Shown here in pieces: positions 27,462-36,303 of a DNA stretch of 64,000 nt. The stretch is from Pseudomonas moorei (GTDB lineage Bacteria; Pseudomonadota; Gammaproteobacteria; Pseudomonadales; Pseudomonadaceae). The notes beneath the pieces are model-generated. The model was not told where the DNA came from, ran no database searches, and was given only the letters and a program-made list of their open reading frames with translations. The stretch's first letter is position 1. Each line of letters begins with the position of its first letter. The DNA lies in NCBI RefSeq assembly GCF_008801475.1, contig NZ_VZPP01000003.1, positions 62,001 through 126,000 on the forward strand, in the 5' to 3' direction. The translations under genes were made by a program, and so were the position numbers.

Positions 27462-29486
27462 TCAGAAAGTGGTTTTCAGTGTCAGGTAAACAGCGCCGCG
27501 ATCCGCAGTGGTTGCGCCGGCACCCGAGAACGACGAGTAGCCACCGCCATAACACGCGTAGTTTTCGTTACCGCTGAAGGCGTTCGGCGTGGAGCCGTCG
27601 CCACCTTTTGAACCTGTGCTCACGCCGCTGACGTTGCACTTGTCGGTCTGGCCGAAGGAGTCCACATACTTCAGATCGACAAAGTATTTGTTGTAAACAA
27701 TCGCGCCGACGCCGACGGCATAGTTGCCAGTGTCTTTCGCACCGCCGCCGCTGACCGGTGACACGCCAGCAAGCCCCGCATTGACCGATATCGGCATGTT
27801 CAGATCGACACCAGGGAATACCTGGTACCAGGTCGGCGTGAAGTTGACCGCAATACCCCAGTTGTCGCGAGTCGGCTTGTCGATGCCCTGGTAGCTGCCA
27901 TTACCCTTGTAGAGCGCGGCATTCTGGCTATCGAGGTGAAGCAGGTTGCTGTAATAGAGTTCGGTGAGCAGGGTTGCCTGATCGAACACTGGCGTTTTGG
28001 GAAGGGTCATCAGGCCGTTGAGTGTCCAGTGCAACGTCTCACCGGTGGCGCTCAAGTTGCCATTGCTGGGGATTTCATTGACAACACCGGTGTCCGCTGT
28101 ACGCGCGGGCAACAGGCCTAGCCCCTGACCCAGACCGTACGCGTTGCTATTGACGACGATTGCCGGGATGCTGGCCAGTGGCATGTTTTCGCGGATGTTC
28201 AGGTCCGAGCCAACACTCACGCCGCCCACGTCCTTCGACAGGCTCAAACCGAAAATATGAATATTATCGGCATAGGCCATTTGATAGGTGGCGGTGCTCA
28301 GCGAGTTAAGCGTATTGGCAACGCCCTGCACCTGCCCCGCTGCGGTCTTGAAATTGGGCACAGTCCCATTGGGGTTAGCCGAAGTGATACCGGTGGCGTT
28401 GATCCACGCCTGCGGCAAAATATCCGAGGTCTGGCGGTAGTAGACGCCCAGTGTCCCGTCCAGCCAGGCCGGCGACCATTTGGCCATGACGCCCCAGTCC
28501 CCGCTGTTATCCGGCGTCAGGTCGTGACCGCGACGCACGTTGGTCAGACCATTGCAAGGCGCCAGTCCACATCCCAGCAAAGGGGTACCCGAGGGGGCAT
28601 TGGTGTTGCCCAGCAGAAAGGACTGCGCACCGGTACCCACCAGATCGGAGCCGCCATAGTAGGTACCCGCCTCGGGCAGGCGGGCGGCATCCCAATGCAT
28701 GAAGTACTGAGCGCCCAAGGTCAGCTCGGGATTGACGGTGAAGGTCATCGAGAGTTGATTACGCGGAACGAACAGTTCCTTGGCCTCGGTACCCGGCGAA
28801 GCCGCCAGCTTGGCAAGGTCCAGGCCCGACTGACCGTAGCTGATCGAATGCACCGGGTTCAGGATGGTCTCACCCCAGAACACGTTGTGCTGACCGGCCT
28901 TGAGGCTGATCTGCGACTCATCGCCTACTTCATGGTTCCAGAACACAAAGGCGTCGAGGATTTCCCCGGACGGACCACTGTAGTAGCGCTGGGCATAGTT
29001 GCTCAGGTGCGGACTGCCGTTGCCGACGCCGGGGTTGACGCGACTACCGATCACAGGGCGCGTGTCATTGTTAACCAGCCCGGAGGTCGAGCCATTGCCA
29101 TTGACGAAGGGATTGGAACTGGAGCCAATGTCATCATAGGCCTGGTCGTACCAACTCGCGGCACTGACACGAAACCCCTGCTTGCCCTGATTGACCACAT
29201 CCAGCTCGCTCAACACGTCAAGGCGGTTGGTGATGTTGGTGCCGCCCTTGCGAAAGTTGTAGTCGCCGTCGTTGTTGTTCGGCGTCCCGAGCATGCGCTT
29301 GTCGGCGTTTTCGGTCCGCACGCCGTAGTTGTACTTCACGGTGTTGTCAAAGCGCACCGACCAGTCAGGGTTGCCGGTATCGATTTCGACCGCTTGGGCC
29401 ACCGGCATCGAAGCAGCCAGAATGGCCAGGGCCAAGAGACTGCGACGTGAAGGGAGTGTGTGGCTGTGACTCTTATTGTTATGCAT
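27462..29486 (-). CDS. DUF1302 family outer-membrane beta-barrel protein
   Basis: Large outer-membrane barrel protein, 674 aa. It has a signal peptide (basic start, hydrophobic stretch 'LLALAILAASMPVAQA', cut near residue 32) and a C-terminal Phe after alternating residues (YLTLKTTF), the typical signal for outer-membrane insertion. Many Gly/Asn/Ser-rich turns and amphipathic strands are seen. Family members are found with DUF1329 proteins in clusters for hydrophobic substrates. GGAG lies 8 nt before the ATG. It is encoded 130 bp downstream of the small hydrolase gene and is the first structural gene of the envelope module. Confidence 0.88.
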   Translation of the reverse strand: MHNNKSHSHTLPSRRSLLALAILAASMPVAQAVEIDTGNPDWSVRFDNTVKYNYGVRTENADKRMLGTPNNNDGDYNFRKGGTNITNRLDVLSELDVVNQGKQGFRVSAASWYDQAYDDIGSSSNPFVNGNGSTSGLVNNDTRPVIGSRVNPGVGNGSPHLSNYAQRYYSGPSGEILDAFVFWNHEVGDESQISLKAGQHNVFWGETILNPVHSISYGQSGLDLAKLAASPGTEAKELFVPRNQLSMTFTVNPELTLGAQYFMHWDAARLPEAGTYYGGSDLVGTGAQSFLLGNTNAPSGTPLLGCGLAPCNGLTNVRRGHDLTPDNSGDWGVMAKWSPAWLDGTLGVYYRQTSDILPQAWINATGITSANPNGTVPNFKTAAGQVQGVANTLNSLSTATYQMAYADNIHIFGLSLSKDVGGVSVGSDLNIRENMPLASIPAIVVNSNAYGLGQGLGLLPARTADTGVVNEIPSNGNLSATGETLHWTLNGLMTLPKTPVFDQATLLTELYYSNLLHLDSQNAALYKGNGSYQGIDKPTRDNWGIAVNFTPTWYQVFPGVDLNMPISVNAGLAGVSPVSGGGAKDTGNYAVGVGAIVYNKYFVDLKYVDSFGQTDKCNVSGVSTGSKGGDGSTPNAFSGNENYACYGGGYSSFSGAGATTADRGAVYLTLKTTF

Positions 29487-29585
29487 TACATTGTCTCCGC
29501 CATGTTGTACTTGTTTTTAAGCGCAGCTTTCCTTGCACAGGCCCTGGTGAAGGGTCTGCGTTTTTCTCACAGGTTAGAGCAGGTG

Positions 29586-29606
29586 CCGGACACAACACGT
29601 CCGGCC
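29586..29606 (-). other. stem-loop between the hydrolase and DUF1302 genes
   Basis: GCCGGAC (29586-29592), 7-nt loop, GTCCGGC (29600-29606): a perfect 7-bp stem just after the hydrolase stop codon, without a U-tract. It may be a processing site or partial transcription barrier between the hydrolase and the envelope genes. The 130-bp gap could also hold an internal promoter, which I cannot identify. Confidence 0.4.
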
Positions 29607-29616
29607 AGGTGCCTGA

Positions 29617-30183
29617 CTAGCGATCCAGTTCCAGGATGAGGGCTTCGGCTTGCGGCCAGTGGCCAAAGCCCGAAGCGGGATTGAGATGGCCGACTTCGCC
29701 GAGGTTGAGCAGTTCGCTGCCCCAGTTGCGGGCCATGCGGGTGACGGCATCCAGACTGGCCAGGTGATCGTTGGTGCTGCCCGCCACGATGCTGCGAAAC
29801 GGCAGCGCACCGGCAGGCAGAGGGTCCCAGCCGTTGGCTTTGAGGGTTTCAGGGGATGGGTAGTTTGTTGGCCAGGTGGCATTGAGGTCCGGCGGCGCGG
29901 CCAGCAGCGCGCCCTTGATCGAGCCGCTGTGTCGGGCGGCCCAGTGGGCAACCATCAGCACGCCCGCGCTGTGGGCGACGAGAATCACCGGTCCGTCGAT
30001 TTGCTCCAGTTGGTGCTGGATCGCCCGGACGCGGGCGGCGCAATCCAGTTTGTCGGTTTCAAGTGGCGGAACGCTGCGTACGTTGTTCAACCGGGCTTCA
30101 AGCAGCGTTTGCCAATGCTCGGCAACGTGGTCGCGCAGACCCGGTACAATCAGAACGGTAGCGGCGGTTTGCAGTTTGTTCAC
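29617..30183 (-). CDS. RBBP9/YdeN-type alpha/beta hydrolase
   Basis: Small serine hydrolase of 188 aa. The nucleophile elbow is A-H-S72-A-G. The likely acid is Asp139 (STNDHLA) and the base His166 in 'GEVGHLNPASGFG', the family signature of RBBP9/YdeN proteins. No signal peptide, so cytoplasmic. The start codon is GTG with GAGG 8 nt upstream. It is the promoter-proximal gene of the minus-strand run. The tandem repeats at 30273-30314 lie about 90 bp upstream of it. It could cleave an ester or thioester of the pathway's substrate; the real substrate is unknown. Confidence 0.87.
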   Translation of the reverse strand: MNKLQTAATVLIVPGLRDHVAEHWQTLLEARLNNVRSVPPLETDKLDCAARVRAIQHQLEQIDGPVILVAHSAGVLMVAHWAARHSGSIKGALLAAPPDLNATWPTNYPSPETLKANGWDPLPAGALPFRSIVAGSTNDHLASLDAVTRMARNWGSELLNLGEVGHLNPASGFGHWPQAEALILELDR

Positions 30184-30246
30184 TTGAACACCTCACCTTC
30201 TCGGTAGCTCGCCTGGCTGTATCGCCAGCATCTTTTTGTAGTACCG

Positions 30247-30314
30247 ACATTAAAGAGCCCCCACCCGCTATGCTTTTCATTTGACGACACCGACTTTTCT
30301 TTTGATGACACCGC
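30247..30314 (-). promoter_or_regulatory. AraC-type activated promoter with 21-bp tandem repeats, driving the hydrolase-DUF1302 operon
   Basis: Two direct repeats with a 21-bp period: CTTTTCATTTGACGACACCG from 30273 and CTTTTCTTTTGATGACACCG from 30294 (17 of 20 or better identical). On the minus strand a -10 element TAATGT (30252-30247) begins 21 bp from the proximal repeat, so that repeat covers the -35 position. This is the layout of AraC-family class II activation. The predicted transcript starts near 30240, about 57 nt before the GTG start of the hydrolase gene. The same arrangement occurs at 38204-38271. Confidence 0.75.
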
Positions 30315-30366
30315 ATTGGTGCCTGGTTGATGGTCGTGCACAAGCCAAAAAACGCGGCTTCAAAAT

Positions 30367-30387
30367 CTTTTCATTTCATGATGTGCT
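30367..30387. promoter_or_regulatory. third single copy of the AraC-type repeat near the regulator's own start
   Basis: CTTTTCATTTCATGATGTGC (from 30367) repeats the core of the 30273/30294 and 38251 sites. It lies 55 bp upstream of the araC-family start codon and could serve autoregulation or DNA looping. Confidence 0.5.
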
Positions 30388-30441
30388 GGATATAGTCCGA
30401 CCCGCTCAATTCCATCGAGACGCTCCAGGGAAGACCTCTTC

Positions 30442-31497
30442 ATGACCAAGCTCGTTCGCGCCGCTGTCTTGACCAACTACCTGGATGTGGCCCATTACCT
30501 GGGGTTCAATCCTCACGATGTGCTGGCGCAGGTCGGCCTGAGCAAGGCCCGTCTGCTGGCCCCCGAGCAACGCATTCCGATTGATTCAGCGGTGCGCCTG
30601 CTGGAGCTTTCGGCGGCCGCCACCGGTTGCCAGACCTTCGGCCTGAGCATGGCCGAGTCGCGTCAACTCTCGGACTTTGGCGTGGTCAGCCTGCTGCTCA
30701 CGCATCAGCGCACGCTGCGTGATGCGCTGCAGGTGCTGGTGCATTACCGTCACCTGATGAACGATTCGCTGGCCATCTTCGTCGAGGAGGCCGGCAAGAT
30801 GGTGATCATTCGTGAAGAGGTGGTCACCGAGTCACCGATGTCCTGCCGGCAAGCCAATGAGCTGGCCATTGGCGTGATGTTCCGTCTGTGCGCGGCCCTG
30901 CTGGGGACGCATTGGCATCCGTACAGCGTCAACTTCACCCACCAGGCTCCGGATAACCTGCATCTGCATCGCCGCCTGTTCGGTTGCAACCTGGAGTTCG
31001 GCAGCGAATTCAACGGCATTGTCTGCCCCGACGCCAGCCTCGACATGACCAACCCCCATGCCGACCCGGCCATGGCGCGTTACGCCCAAAGCTACCTGGA
31101 TTCGCTACAGAGCCACGAAGGACCGTCGATGCTGTTTGAAGTGCGCAAGGCCATTTACCTGCTGCTGCCGATGGGGCGCGCCACGATCGAGCAAATTGCC
31201 CAGACCCAGGGCATGAACGTACGGACCCTGCAACGTCGCCTCAAGGATGATGGCTGTGCGTTCAACGACCTGATCAACGACGTGCGTCGCGACCTGGTGT
31301 TGCGCTACCTGGAAAACCCCAATTACTCGCTGAGCCGAATTGCCGACATGCTGGGCTATTCCATGGCGAGCTCGTTCACGCGCTGGTTCATCACCCAGTT
31401 CGACATGCCGCCAGCGGCCTGGCGTGCAACTCACAAGCCCGGCAGCGCCAAAGCGCCGACGGAGACGACACCCCTCCTCGCCCCGAAAAAAACCTGA
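30442..31497 (+). CDS. AraC-family transcriptional regulator (N-terminal arabinose-binding-like domain)
   Basis: DNA-binding regulator of 351 aa. The N-terminal ligand-sensing domain (about 15-210) is of the type found in OruR/ArgR-like Pseudomonas AraC proteins. The C-terminal AraC/XylS double helix-turn-helix lies at about 240-335, with 'ATIEQIAQTQGMNVRTLQRRL' for the first and 'SLSRIADMLGYSMASSFTRWF' for the second helix pair. It is divergent from the hydrolase-DUF1302 operon and its 3' end faces the 3' end of the TauD/BKACE operon. The tandem repeats upstream of both operons are its likely targets. Ligand unknown. Confidence 0.92.
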   Translation: MTKLVRAAVLTNYLDVAHYLGFNPHDVLAQVGLSKARLLAPEQRIPIDSAVRLLELSAAATGCQTFGLSMAESRQLSDFGVVSLLLTHQRTLRDALQVLVHYRHLMNDSLAIFVEEAGKMVIIREEVVTESPMSCRQANELAIGVMFRLCAALLGTHWHPYSVNFTHQAPDNLHLHRRLFGCNLEFGSEFNGIVCPDASLDMTNPHADPAMARYAQSYLDSLQSHEGPSMLFEVRKAIYLLLPMGRATIEQIAQTQGMNVRTLQRRLKDDGCAFNDLINDVRRDLVLRYLENPNYSLSRIADMLGYSMASSFTRWFITQFDMPPAAWRATHKPGSAKAPTETTPLLAPKKT

Positions 31498-31628
31498 ACC
31501 TCTGGAGATCAAACTGCAGGCGCCGGCTTACCAGCGAAAGCAGCCTGGAACTCAACACAGCCCTCAAAGGCCCTTTCGCCAGCAAGCCGGTGCCTGCGGA
31601 TTCCGCAGCAGCCTCCAAACAAAAAAAA

Positions 31629-31679
31629 CGGCGACTGCTGGTACAGTCGCCGCAAAAAAACCGGCGCTTTTGACGCCGG
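31629..31679 (-). terminator. tandem intrinsic terminators of the quinone oxidoreductase-YeiH operon
   Basis: Read on the minus strand, the first hairpin is CCGGCG...CGCCGG (31679-31661) followed by seven T (31660-31654). The second is CGGCGACTG-CAGTCGCCG (31652-31629, 9-bp stem, 6-nt loop) followed by eight T or more. Both point leftward, so they end the transcript arriving from the UPF0324 gene. For the plus-strand araC-type gene the T-tracts are on the wrong side. Confidence 0.85.
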
Positions 31680-31750
31680 TCGAGCGCTGCACCGCGTTGG
31701 AGTGAACACAGTGCGACGCCACTTGCTGAAAGCTGTTGCGTGCGCCGGGG

Positions 31751-32761
31751 TTACGCTCCCCAGTGCAGCAACAGCAGCACAAGAACCACCAGGAACACGG
31801 TCTCTCCCACCATCAGGAGAATCGGCTTGATACCGACGGCGGCCAGTTCCTTGAGTTGGGTTTTCATGCCCAGGGCGCTGATGGAAACCACCAGGCACCA
31901 GCGAGACAGCTCATTGACCGCACCCTGCACCGCCGGGACCACCCAGCCGGTGCTGTTGATGCAGGCCAGTATCAGGAAGCCAACGGCGAACCACGGCAGC
32001 AGCGGCGGCCGTTTGCCGGTGGGATCGGCGCCTTGCATGCGGGTAATCATGGCGGCGCTGACGATCACCGGCAGCAGCATGGCGACACGCATCAGCTTGA
32101 CCACTGTGGCCGTATCGCCGGTCTCGGTCGACATGCTGTAGCCGGCGCCGACGACTTGGGCCACGTCATGGATGGTGGCCCCCAGGAACACGCCGGCCAC
32201 CTGTGGCGACAAGGCCAGCCACTTGGCAATCATCGGATAGACGATCATCGCCAGGGTCGACAGCGCCGACACCCCGATCACGGTGAACAAGGTGGCGCGT
32301 TCTTTCTGCGGATGGTTGGGCAACGCCGCCGCCAGGGCCAGCGCCGCCGATGCGCCACAGATCGCCGTGGCCCCGCCGGTGAGCATGCCGAACAGGCGCT
32401 GGAACCCCATGGCCTTGGCCGCGACCACCGAGACGCTAATGGTCACGACCACCAGAATCACCACCAGGGCCACCGGTTTCCAGCCCAGCGCGGCCATCTG
32501 TTCCAGGGTGATGCGCATACCCAGCAGTGCCACGCCAATGCGCAATACGCTACGCGCCGTGAATTCAATGCCGGCCTTGCAGGCACCGTCGCCCGACAGG
32601 AAGTTCAGCGCCATGCCCAGCAACAAGGCGAACAGCATCACCGGCGCACCGTAGTGCTCGGATAAAAACGACGCGGCCGCTGCCACGATCAGACTGACAA
32701 TGAACCCCGGTGCCAATTCGCGGGTGCGGCTATGGATACGGGTAAGAGCAATGGCGCTCAT
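31751..32761 (-). CDS. UPF0324 (YeiH) family putative anion/sulfate exporter
   Basis: Inner-membrane protein of 336 aa with about 10 hydrophobic spans. The family blocks 'GGATAICGASAALA' (mid-protein) and 'GATIHDVAQVVGAGY' are conserved. UPF0324 proteins have been linked to sulfite or sulfate export in organosulfonate catabolism (SuyZ-type). It overlaps the Rieske gene by ATGA and is the last gene of the operon. In company with a TauD-type dioxygenase, export of an inorganic sulfur product is a reasonable guess, but the substrate is not proven. Confidence 0.85.
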   Translation of the reverse strand: MSAIALTRIHSRTRELAPGFIVSLIVAAAASFLSEHYGAPVMLFALLLGMALNFLSGDGACKAGIEFTARSVLRIGVALLGMRITLEQMAALGWKPVALVVILVVVTISVSVVAAKAMGFQRLFGMLTGGATAICGASAALALAAALPNHPQKERATLFTVIGVSALSTLAMIVYPMIAKWLALSPQVAGVFLGATIHDVAQVVGAGYSMSTETGDTATVVKLMRVAMLLPVIVSAAMITRMQGADPTGKRPPLLPWFAVGFLILACINSTGWVVPAVQGAVNELSRWCLVVSISALGMKTQLKELAAVGIKPILLMVGETVFLVVLVLLLLHWGA

Positions 32762-33081
32762 GGCACGGACTCCTCGGAAATGATGATGAACGCCTGGCCG
32801 TCGATGATCTCGACCGGGTAGTTAGTGACCTTGACCTGGGTGGAATTGAGCAAGTAGCCGCTGAGCAGGTCGAAGCGCAGGCCGTGGGCGCAGCACTGGA
32901 TCACTCGACCCTCCAGGCGCCCGCCACAAAGCGACGCGCCCTGGTGCGGGCAGCTGTCGTCGATGGCGAACAACTGCCCGTCAACGTTGAACAGCGCCAG
33001 GCTTTTGTCGTCGAACTCGAACAGTGCACGGCCACCGGCCTGTGGGTGTTTGCCGGCAGGTACGGGGATACGCCTGGTCAT
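32758..33081 (-). CDS. small Rieske [2Fe-2S] ferredoxin-like protein
   Basis: A 107-aa single-domain Rieske protein. The cluster ligands are visible as Cys44-x-His46 and Cys63-x-x-His66, within 'SCPHQGASLCGG' and 'CCAHGLRFDL'. No signal peptide, so it is a cytoplasmic electron carrier of the oxygenase-ferredoxin type. It overlaps both neighbours by 4 bp (ATGA), a sign of translational coupling. No Rieske oxygenase alpha subunit is encoded nearby, so its partner is unclear. The adjacent quinone oxidoreductase or a distant oxygenase are options. Confidence 0.9.
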   Translation of the reverse strand: MTRRIPVPAGKHPQAGGRALFEFDDKSLALFNVDGQLFAIDDSCPHQGASLCGGRLEGRVIQCCAHGLRFDLLSGYLLNSTQVKVTNYPVEIIDGQAFIIISEESVP

Positions 33082-33740
33082 GCCGATTGCCGCTCGCGAT
33101 CACTTTCCCTGAGCGCTTCACTCATGGCCCCGAGCAACGCCTGCGCAGGTTGTGCACCAATCACTGTCAAACGGCGGTCGAACTGAAAGCTCGGTACGCC
33201 ACTGGTCGCATCGGGGGATTCGGCGAAGGGCGTCGCATCGCCTTTCAGGCAATCGAGCAGGCTGTCCGGATCGACGCCGCAGGAGCTGGCAATGGCGAGC
33301 AACGTGTCACGGCAACCCAGGTTTTCGCCTTTGCGGAAATACCCGGCGAACAGTCGTTCGAGCAACATTTCACGCTGGGCGACATTGCCCAGTGCGCTGG
33401 CACGCTCGAACAAACGATGGGCGTCAGCGGTGTTGGGCATGGTCTCGATACGGCTGAAGTCAATGGTCAACCCAACCGCCGAGGCAGCCTGCCGAACTTG
33501 AGCCTGGCGCATGGTCACGGCATCGGCATTGCCCAAGCGCTTGCGATAGAAATCGGCGAAGGGCTCACCTTCCACGGGCAAATGCGGCAGCAACTGCACC
33601 CCGTGCCAGACCGTGGTGATCTGCACATCCGGGTTGCGACTGCGAAACTGCACTTGCGCATGCTCCAATTGGCGTTTGCCGATCAGGCACCAGGGGCAGA
33701 TAAAATCAAAAAACACATCAATGGATAAGCGACGACTCAC
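33078..33740 (-). CDS. FrnE/DsbA-family thioredoxin-fold oxidoreductase
   Basis: Cytoplasmic protein of 220 aa of the DsbA/FrnE (2-hydroxychromene isomerase-like) family. The redox motif Cys15-Pro-Trp-Cys18 follows the first strand 'IDVFFDFI'. The helical insert and the cis-Pro region 'SGVPSFQFD' are visible. No signal peptide. The start codon is GTG overlapping the MFS stop (GTGA), and its own stop overlaps the Rieske start. In this operon it may act on a glutathione or thiol adduct of the substrate, or as a disulfide oxidoreductase. The exact role is unknown. Confidence 0.88.
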   Translation of the reverse strand: MSRRLSIDVFFDFICPWCLIGKRQLEHAQVQFRSRNPDVQITTVWHGVQLLPHLPVEGEPFADFYRKRLGNADAVTMRQAQVRQAASAVGLTIDFSRIETMPNTADAHRLFERASALGNVAQREMLLERLFAGYFRKGENLGCRDTLLAIASSCGVDPDSLLDCLKGDATPFAESPDATSGVPSFQFDRRLTVIGAQPAQALLGAMSEALRESDRERQSA

Positions 33741-35059
33741 AACTTCACCTCTAACCCGGCTGCATTGACAGGATCAGGCACGCGCTGACCCTGAAGGCGG
33801 GCAATATCTCTGTGGTAATGACACTTGGCATAAAAGAACACTGCTGCGGCCCCGAGGCTGACCAGAGGCACCAATTGAAAGGCCGCCTGCAGGCCGATCA
33901 GGTCGGACACCCTGCCGGTGATGAACGGCCCCGGCGCCAGGCCGAGCATGTTGTTGGCCAGGGTCAAGGTGGCGAACGCCGTGCCATGCACCGAATAGTG
34001 GGTCAGGTTGGCGACCATCGCCCCGGCAGGACCGGTGGTGCCGGCGGCAATCAACATACCGAGGCAGATCAACGCCAGTTGCACAGGCCCCGCCGGCAGG
34101 GCGAACGCCGCCGACAACAGCAGGCAACTGCCCAGGCAATAGGCAATGGCCAGGGCCACCTTGCGTTCCGGTGATTGCCGGCACAGGCGATCACTGAGCA
34201 TGCCGCACAGAATCATCCCGGCGCCGCTGCACAGCACGATGATCGCCGCCATGCCCCCGGCCTTGTCCGTGCCCATTTCGTAGTAGCGATTCAGGTAACT
34301 GGGCATCCACACGATCACGGTGCCGCCGACGAACAGCTGCAAGCCGCTGCCGACATAGGTCGCGATCACCGAGCGGCTGGAAAACAACGTGCGCAACGGT
34401 TGCTTGACCTTCGCGGCCGCCAGGGTCGCAACGCGCTGCGGAGCAATGCGTGCTTCCTTGACGATGATCGGATACAGCACCGCCAGCAGCAGGCCAAACA
34501 GCGCCATGCCGGCAAACGACCAGCGCCAGCCCAGCTTGGCAGCGATGGCTCCGCCCAACGCCATGCCCAACACGGAACCGAACATGCCGCCGGCCATGAA
34601 AGCGCTGGCCAGGGTGGCTCGCATGTGTTTGGGAAACACGGAAATCACTACGGCGATGCCGACACTGCCGTACGCCGCTTCACCGACTCCGACCATGAAC
34701 CGCGCAATGAACATCTGCGGGTAATCCTGGGCCAAGGCACAGCCCAGCGTGGCCACACTCCACAACAGCGCCATCAGCGCGAGGCTTTTGACCCGGCCGA
34801 AACGATCCGCCATCAACGACAAGGGAAACGTCAGCAGGCCGACCATCAGAGCGACAACGCCACTGAGCAGGCCCAGTTGTCCATCGCTCAAGGACCACTC
34901 GCCCTTGAGCATCGGGAACACCGCGTTCAGTACCTGACGCGACATATAGTCGGAAATCAACAGGCCAAACGTCAGTGCAAAGACGATCCAGGCATATTTG
35001 CGCGCAACGCCGACACCACTGCAGTCGTCATCGTCCGCGGCGATTGGATGAAAGGCCAT
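33737..35059 (-). CDS. MFS transporter
   Basis: Major facilitator permease of 440 aa with 12 predicted membrane spans. The motif 'LMADRFGRVKSL' between TM2 and TM3 is the typical MFS loop 2-3 signature. It starts with a soluble acidic N-terminus and has GAGGAGG 5 nt before ATG. The neighbours suggest uptake of the organic acid degraded by the operon. It is closest in appearance to the aromatic-acid/metabolite:proton symporter groups, but I cannot name a substrate. Confidence 0.9.
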   Translation of the reverse strand: MAFHPIAADDDDCSGVGVARKYAWIVFALTFGLLISDYMSRQVLNAVFPMLKGEWSLSDGQLGLLSGVVALMVGLLTFPLSLMADRFGRVKSLALMALLWSVATLGCALAQDYPQMFIARFMVGVGEAAYGSVGIAVVISVFPKHMRATLASAFMAGGMFGSVLGMALGGAIAAKLGWRWSFAGMALFGLLLAVLYPIIVKEARIAPQRVATLAAAKVKQPLRTLFSSRSVIATYVGSGLQLFVGGTVIVWMPSYLNRYYEMGTDKAGGMAAIIVLCSGAGMILCGMLSDRLCRQSPERKVALAIAYCLGSCLLLSAAFALPAGPVQLALICLGMLIAAGTTGPAGAMVANLTHYSVHGTAFATLTLANNMLGLAPGPFITGRVSDLIGLQAAFQLVPLVSLGAAAVFFYAKCHYHRDIARLQGQRVPDPVNAAGLEVKL

Positions 35060-35150
35060 GCAGCCTCCTCAAAGCTTCGTTTTATTGTTGTTATCAAGCG
35101 TGTTGCATGCAGTGAGCGAGAGACCATCGGCCTCTCGCCACCACTGCCGG

Positions 35151-36203
35151 TCAGCCGCGCTGCGGCACACCTTTCTGCCCAACCTTGCGGTTGGGGGCCA
35201 TGCCGTTGGCCAACAGGGTTTCTTCGATGCTTTGGTATTGCACACCGATGCGATAGATCTCGCGGGCCTCTTTACCGGTCGCGATTTCGCGCCCCAGTTC
35301 ATGGGCGATGCGCACGGTTTGCTTGATCTGCGCCACCGAGCCGAAACGTTCGCCCTTGTGATCAATGATAGTGTCTTCGTTGCCCACACGCGGGTGCATG
35401 CCCATGGACATCGCCATGGTGTTGAACGGCAGTACGTTCTTGAGCAGCGACTCGGAGGTCAGGGTGCAACCGTCCGGAACACGGTGGATGAAGTTGAAGA
35501 AGTTGAACGGGTTCGGGCCGTCGAAACCGCCACCGATGCCGATCCAGGTCAGGTTCAGCGGGCCTTTGTAGATGCCCTTGCGTACCAGACGCTCGAGGGT
35601 TTCGTAGGCATGAATCCCGGTCAGTTGGAAGTGCGGCTGGATGCCGTTCTCCGTGAGGCGCTTGAGGTGCTCGGCCACCCAGGCTGGACCGGCTGGCACC
35701 GTCATTTCGCTGTAGGCCGCCTGGAACAACGGATTGGACAGGGAGGTGCCTTCCAGGTATTCCGGGTACAGCAGCTCCATGATGTTCATTTGGGTGGTGT
35801 TGATCGCCACCGTCACCTGATCCGGTTTTGGCGTCAGCTCGGCCAGCATGTGGCGCGTATCGTCGGACAACCACTTGGCCGCTTCGCCATCGCTTTCAGG
35901 GGCGAAGGAAATCGAGCCGCCGACCTGGATGATCATGTCCGGCACGGCTTCGCGCACACCGGCGATCAGCTCGTTGAACTTGGACAGGCGCTTGGAACCC
36001 TTGCCATCCAGTTCGCGTACGTGCAGGTGCAGAACGGTGGCACCGGCTTCGTAGCACTCGACCGCTTTTTGCACTTGCTCGTCCATGGTCAGCGGGATGT
36101 CTTCGGGGAAGTCTTCCGGCATCCATTCCGGGCCGTACGGGGCCACGGTAATGACGACCTTTTCCATGTTTTCGGGGTGTAGGGAATCGTCGAAGAATTG
36201 CAT
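35151..36203 (-). CDS. BKACE family beta-keto acid cleavage enzyme (DUF849)
   Basis: Zinc enzyme that condenses a beta-keto acid with acetyl-CoA and splits off acetoacetate, giving a new acyl-CoA. The 350-aa TIM-barrel protein shows the metal motif His59-x-His61 in 'VLHLHVREL'. Family members include 3-keto-5-aminohexanoate cleavage enzyme and dehydrocarnitine cleavage enzyme. The start at 36203 has GGAGAG upstream. A shorter start at MEKVVITVAPYG is possible. It lies 100 bp after the TauD-type gene. The specific beta-keto acid is not known, and the canonical carnitine dehydrogenase gene is not in the window. Confidence 0.92.
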   Translation of the reverse strand: MQFFDDSLHPENMEKVVITVAPYGPEWMPEDFPEDIPLTMDEQVQKAVECYEAGATVLHLHVRELDGKGSKRLSKFNELIAGVREAVPDMIIQVGGSISFAPESDGEAAKWLSDDTRHMLAELTPKPDQVTVAINTTQMNIMELLYPEYLEGTSLSNPLFQAAYSEMTVPAGPAWVAEHLKRLTENGIQPHFQLTGIHAYETLERLVRKGIYKGPLNLTWIGIGGGFDGPNPFNFFNFIHRVPDGCTLTSESLLKNVLPFNTMAMSMGMHPRVGNEDTIIDHKGERFGSVAQIKQTVRIAHELGREIATGKEAREIYRIGVQYQSIEETLLANGMAPNRKVGQKGVPQRG

Positions 36204-36303
36204 GGTTGCTCTCCAGTTCTTATGCCAGTTCTTATGATTGTCCCGCCCACCCGGATTCGTGCCGGGCAGACGTGTTTACGAGTGCGTATGCAGAAGGGGT
36301 CGA

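Noticed and set aside
31629..31679. Terminator of the plus-strand AraC-type gene
   Set aside because: The T-tracts that make these hairpins terminators are on the minus strand only. On the plus strand the hairpins are flanked by A-runs.
35151..36203. Assignment to carnitine degradation (dehydrocarnitine cleavage)
   Set aside because: A BKACE protein alone does not define the substrate. Carnitine dehydrogenase, its thioesterase, and the caiX-type carnitine uptake genes are not present in this operon.
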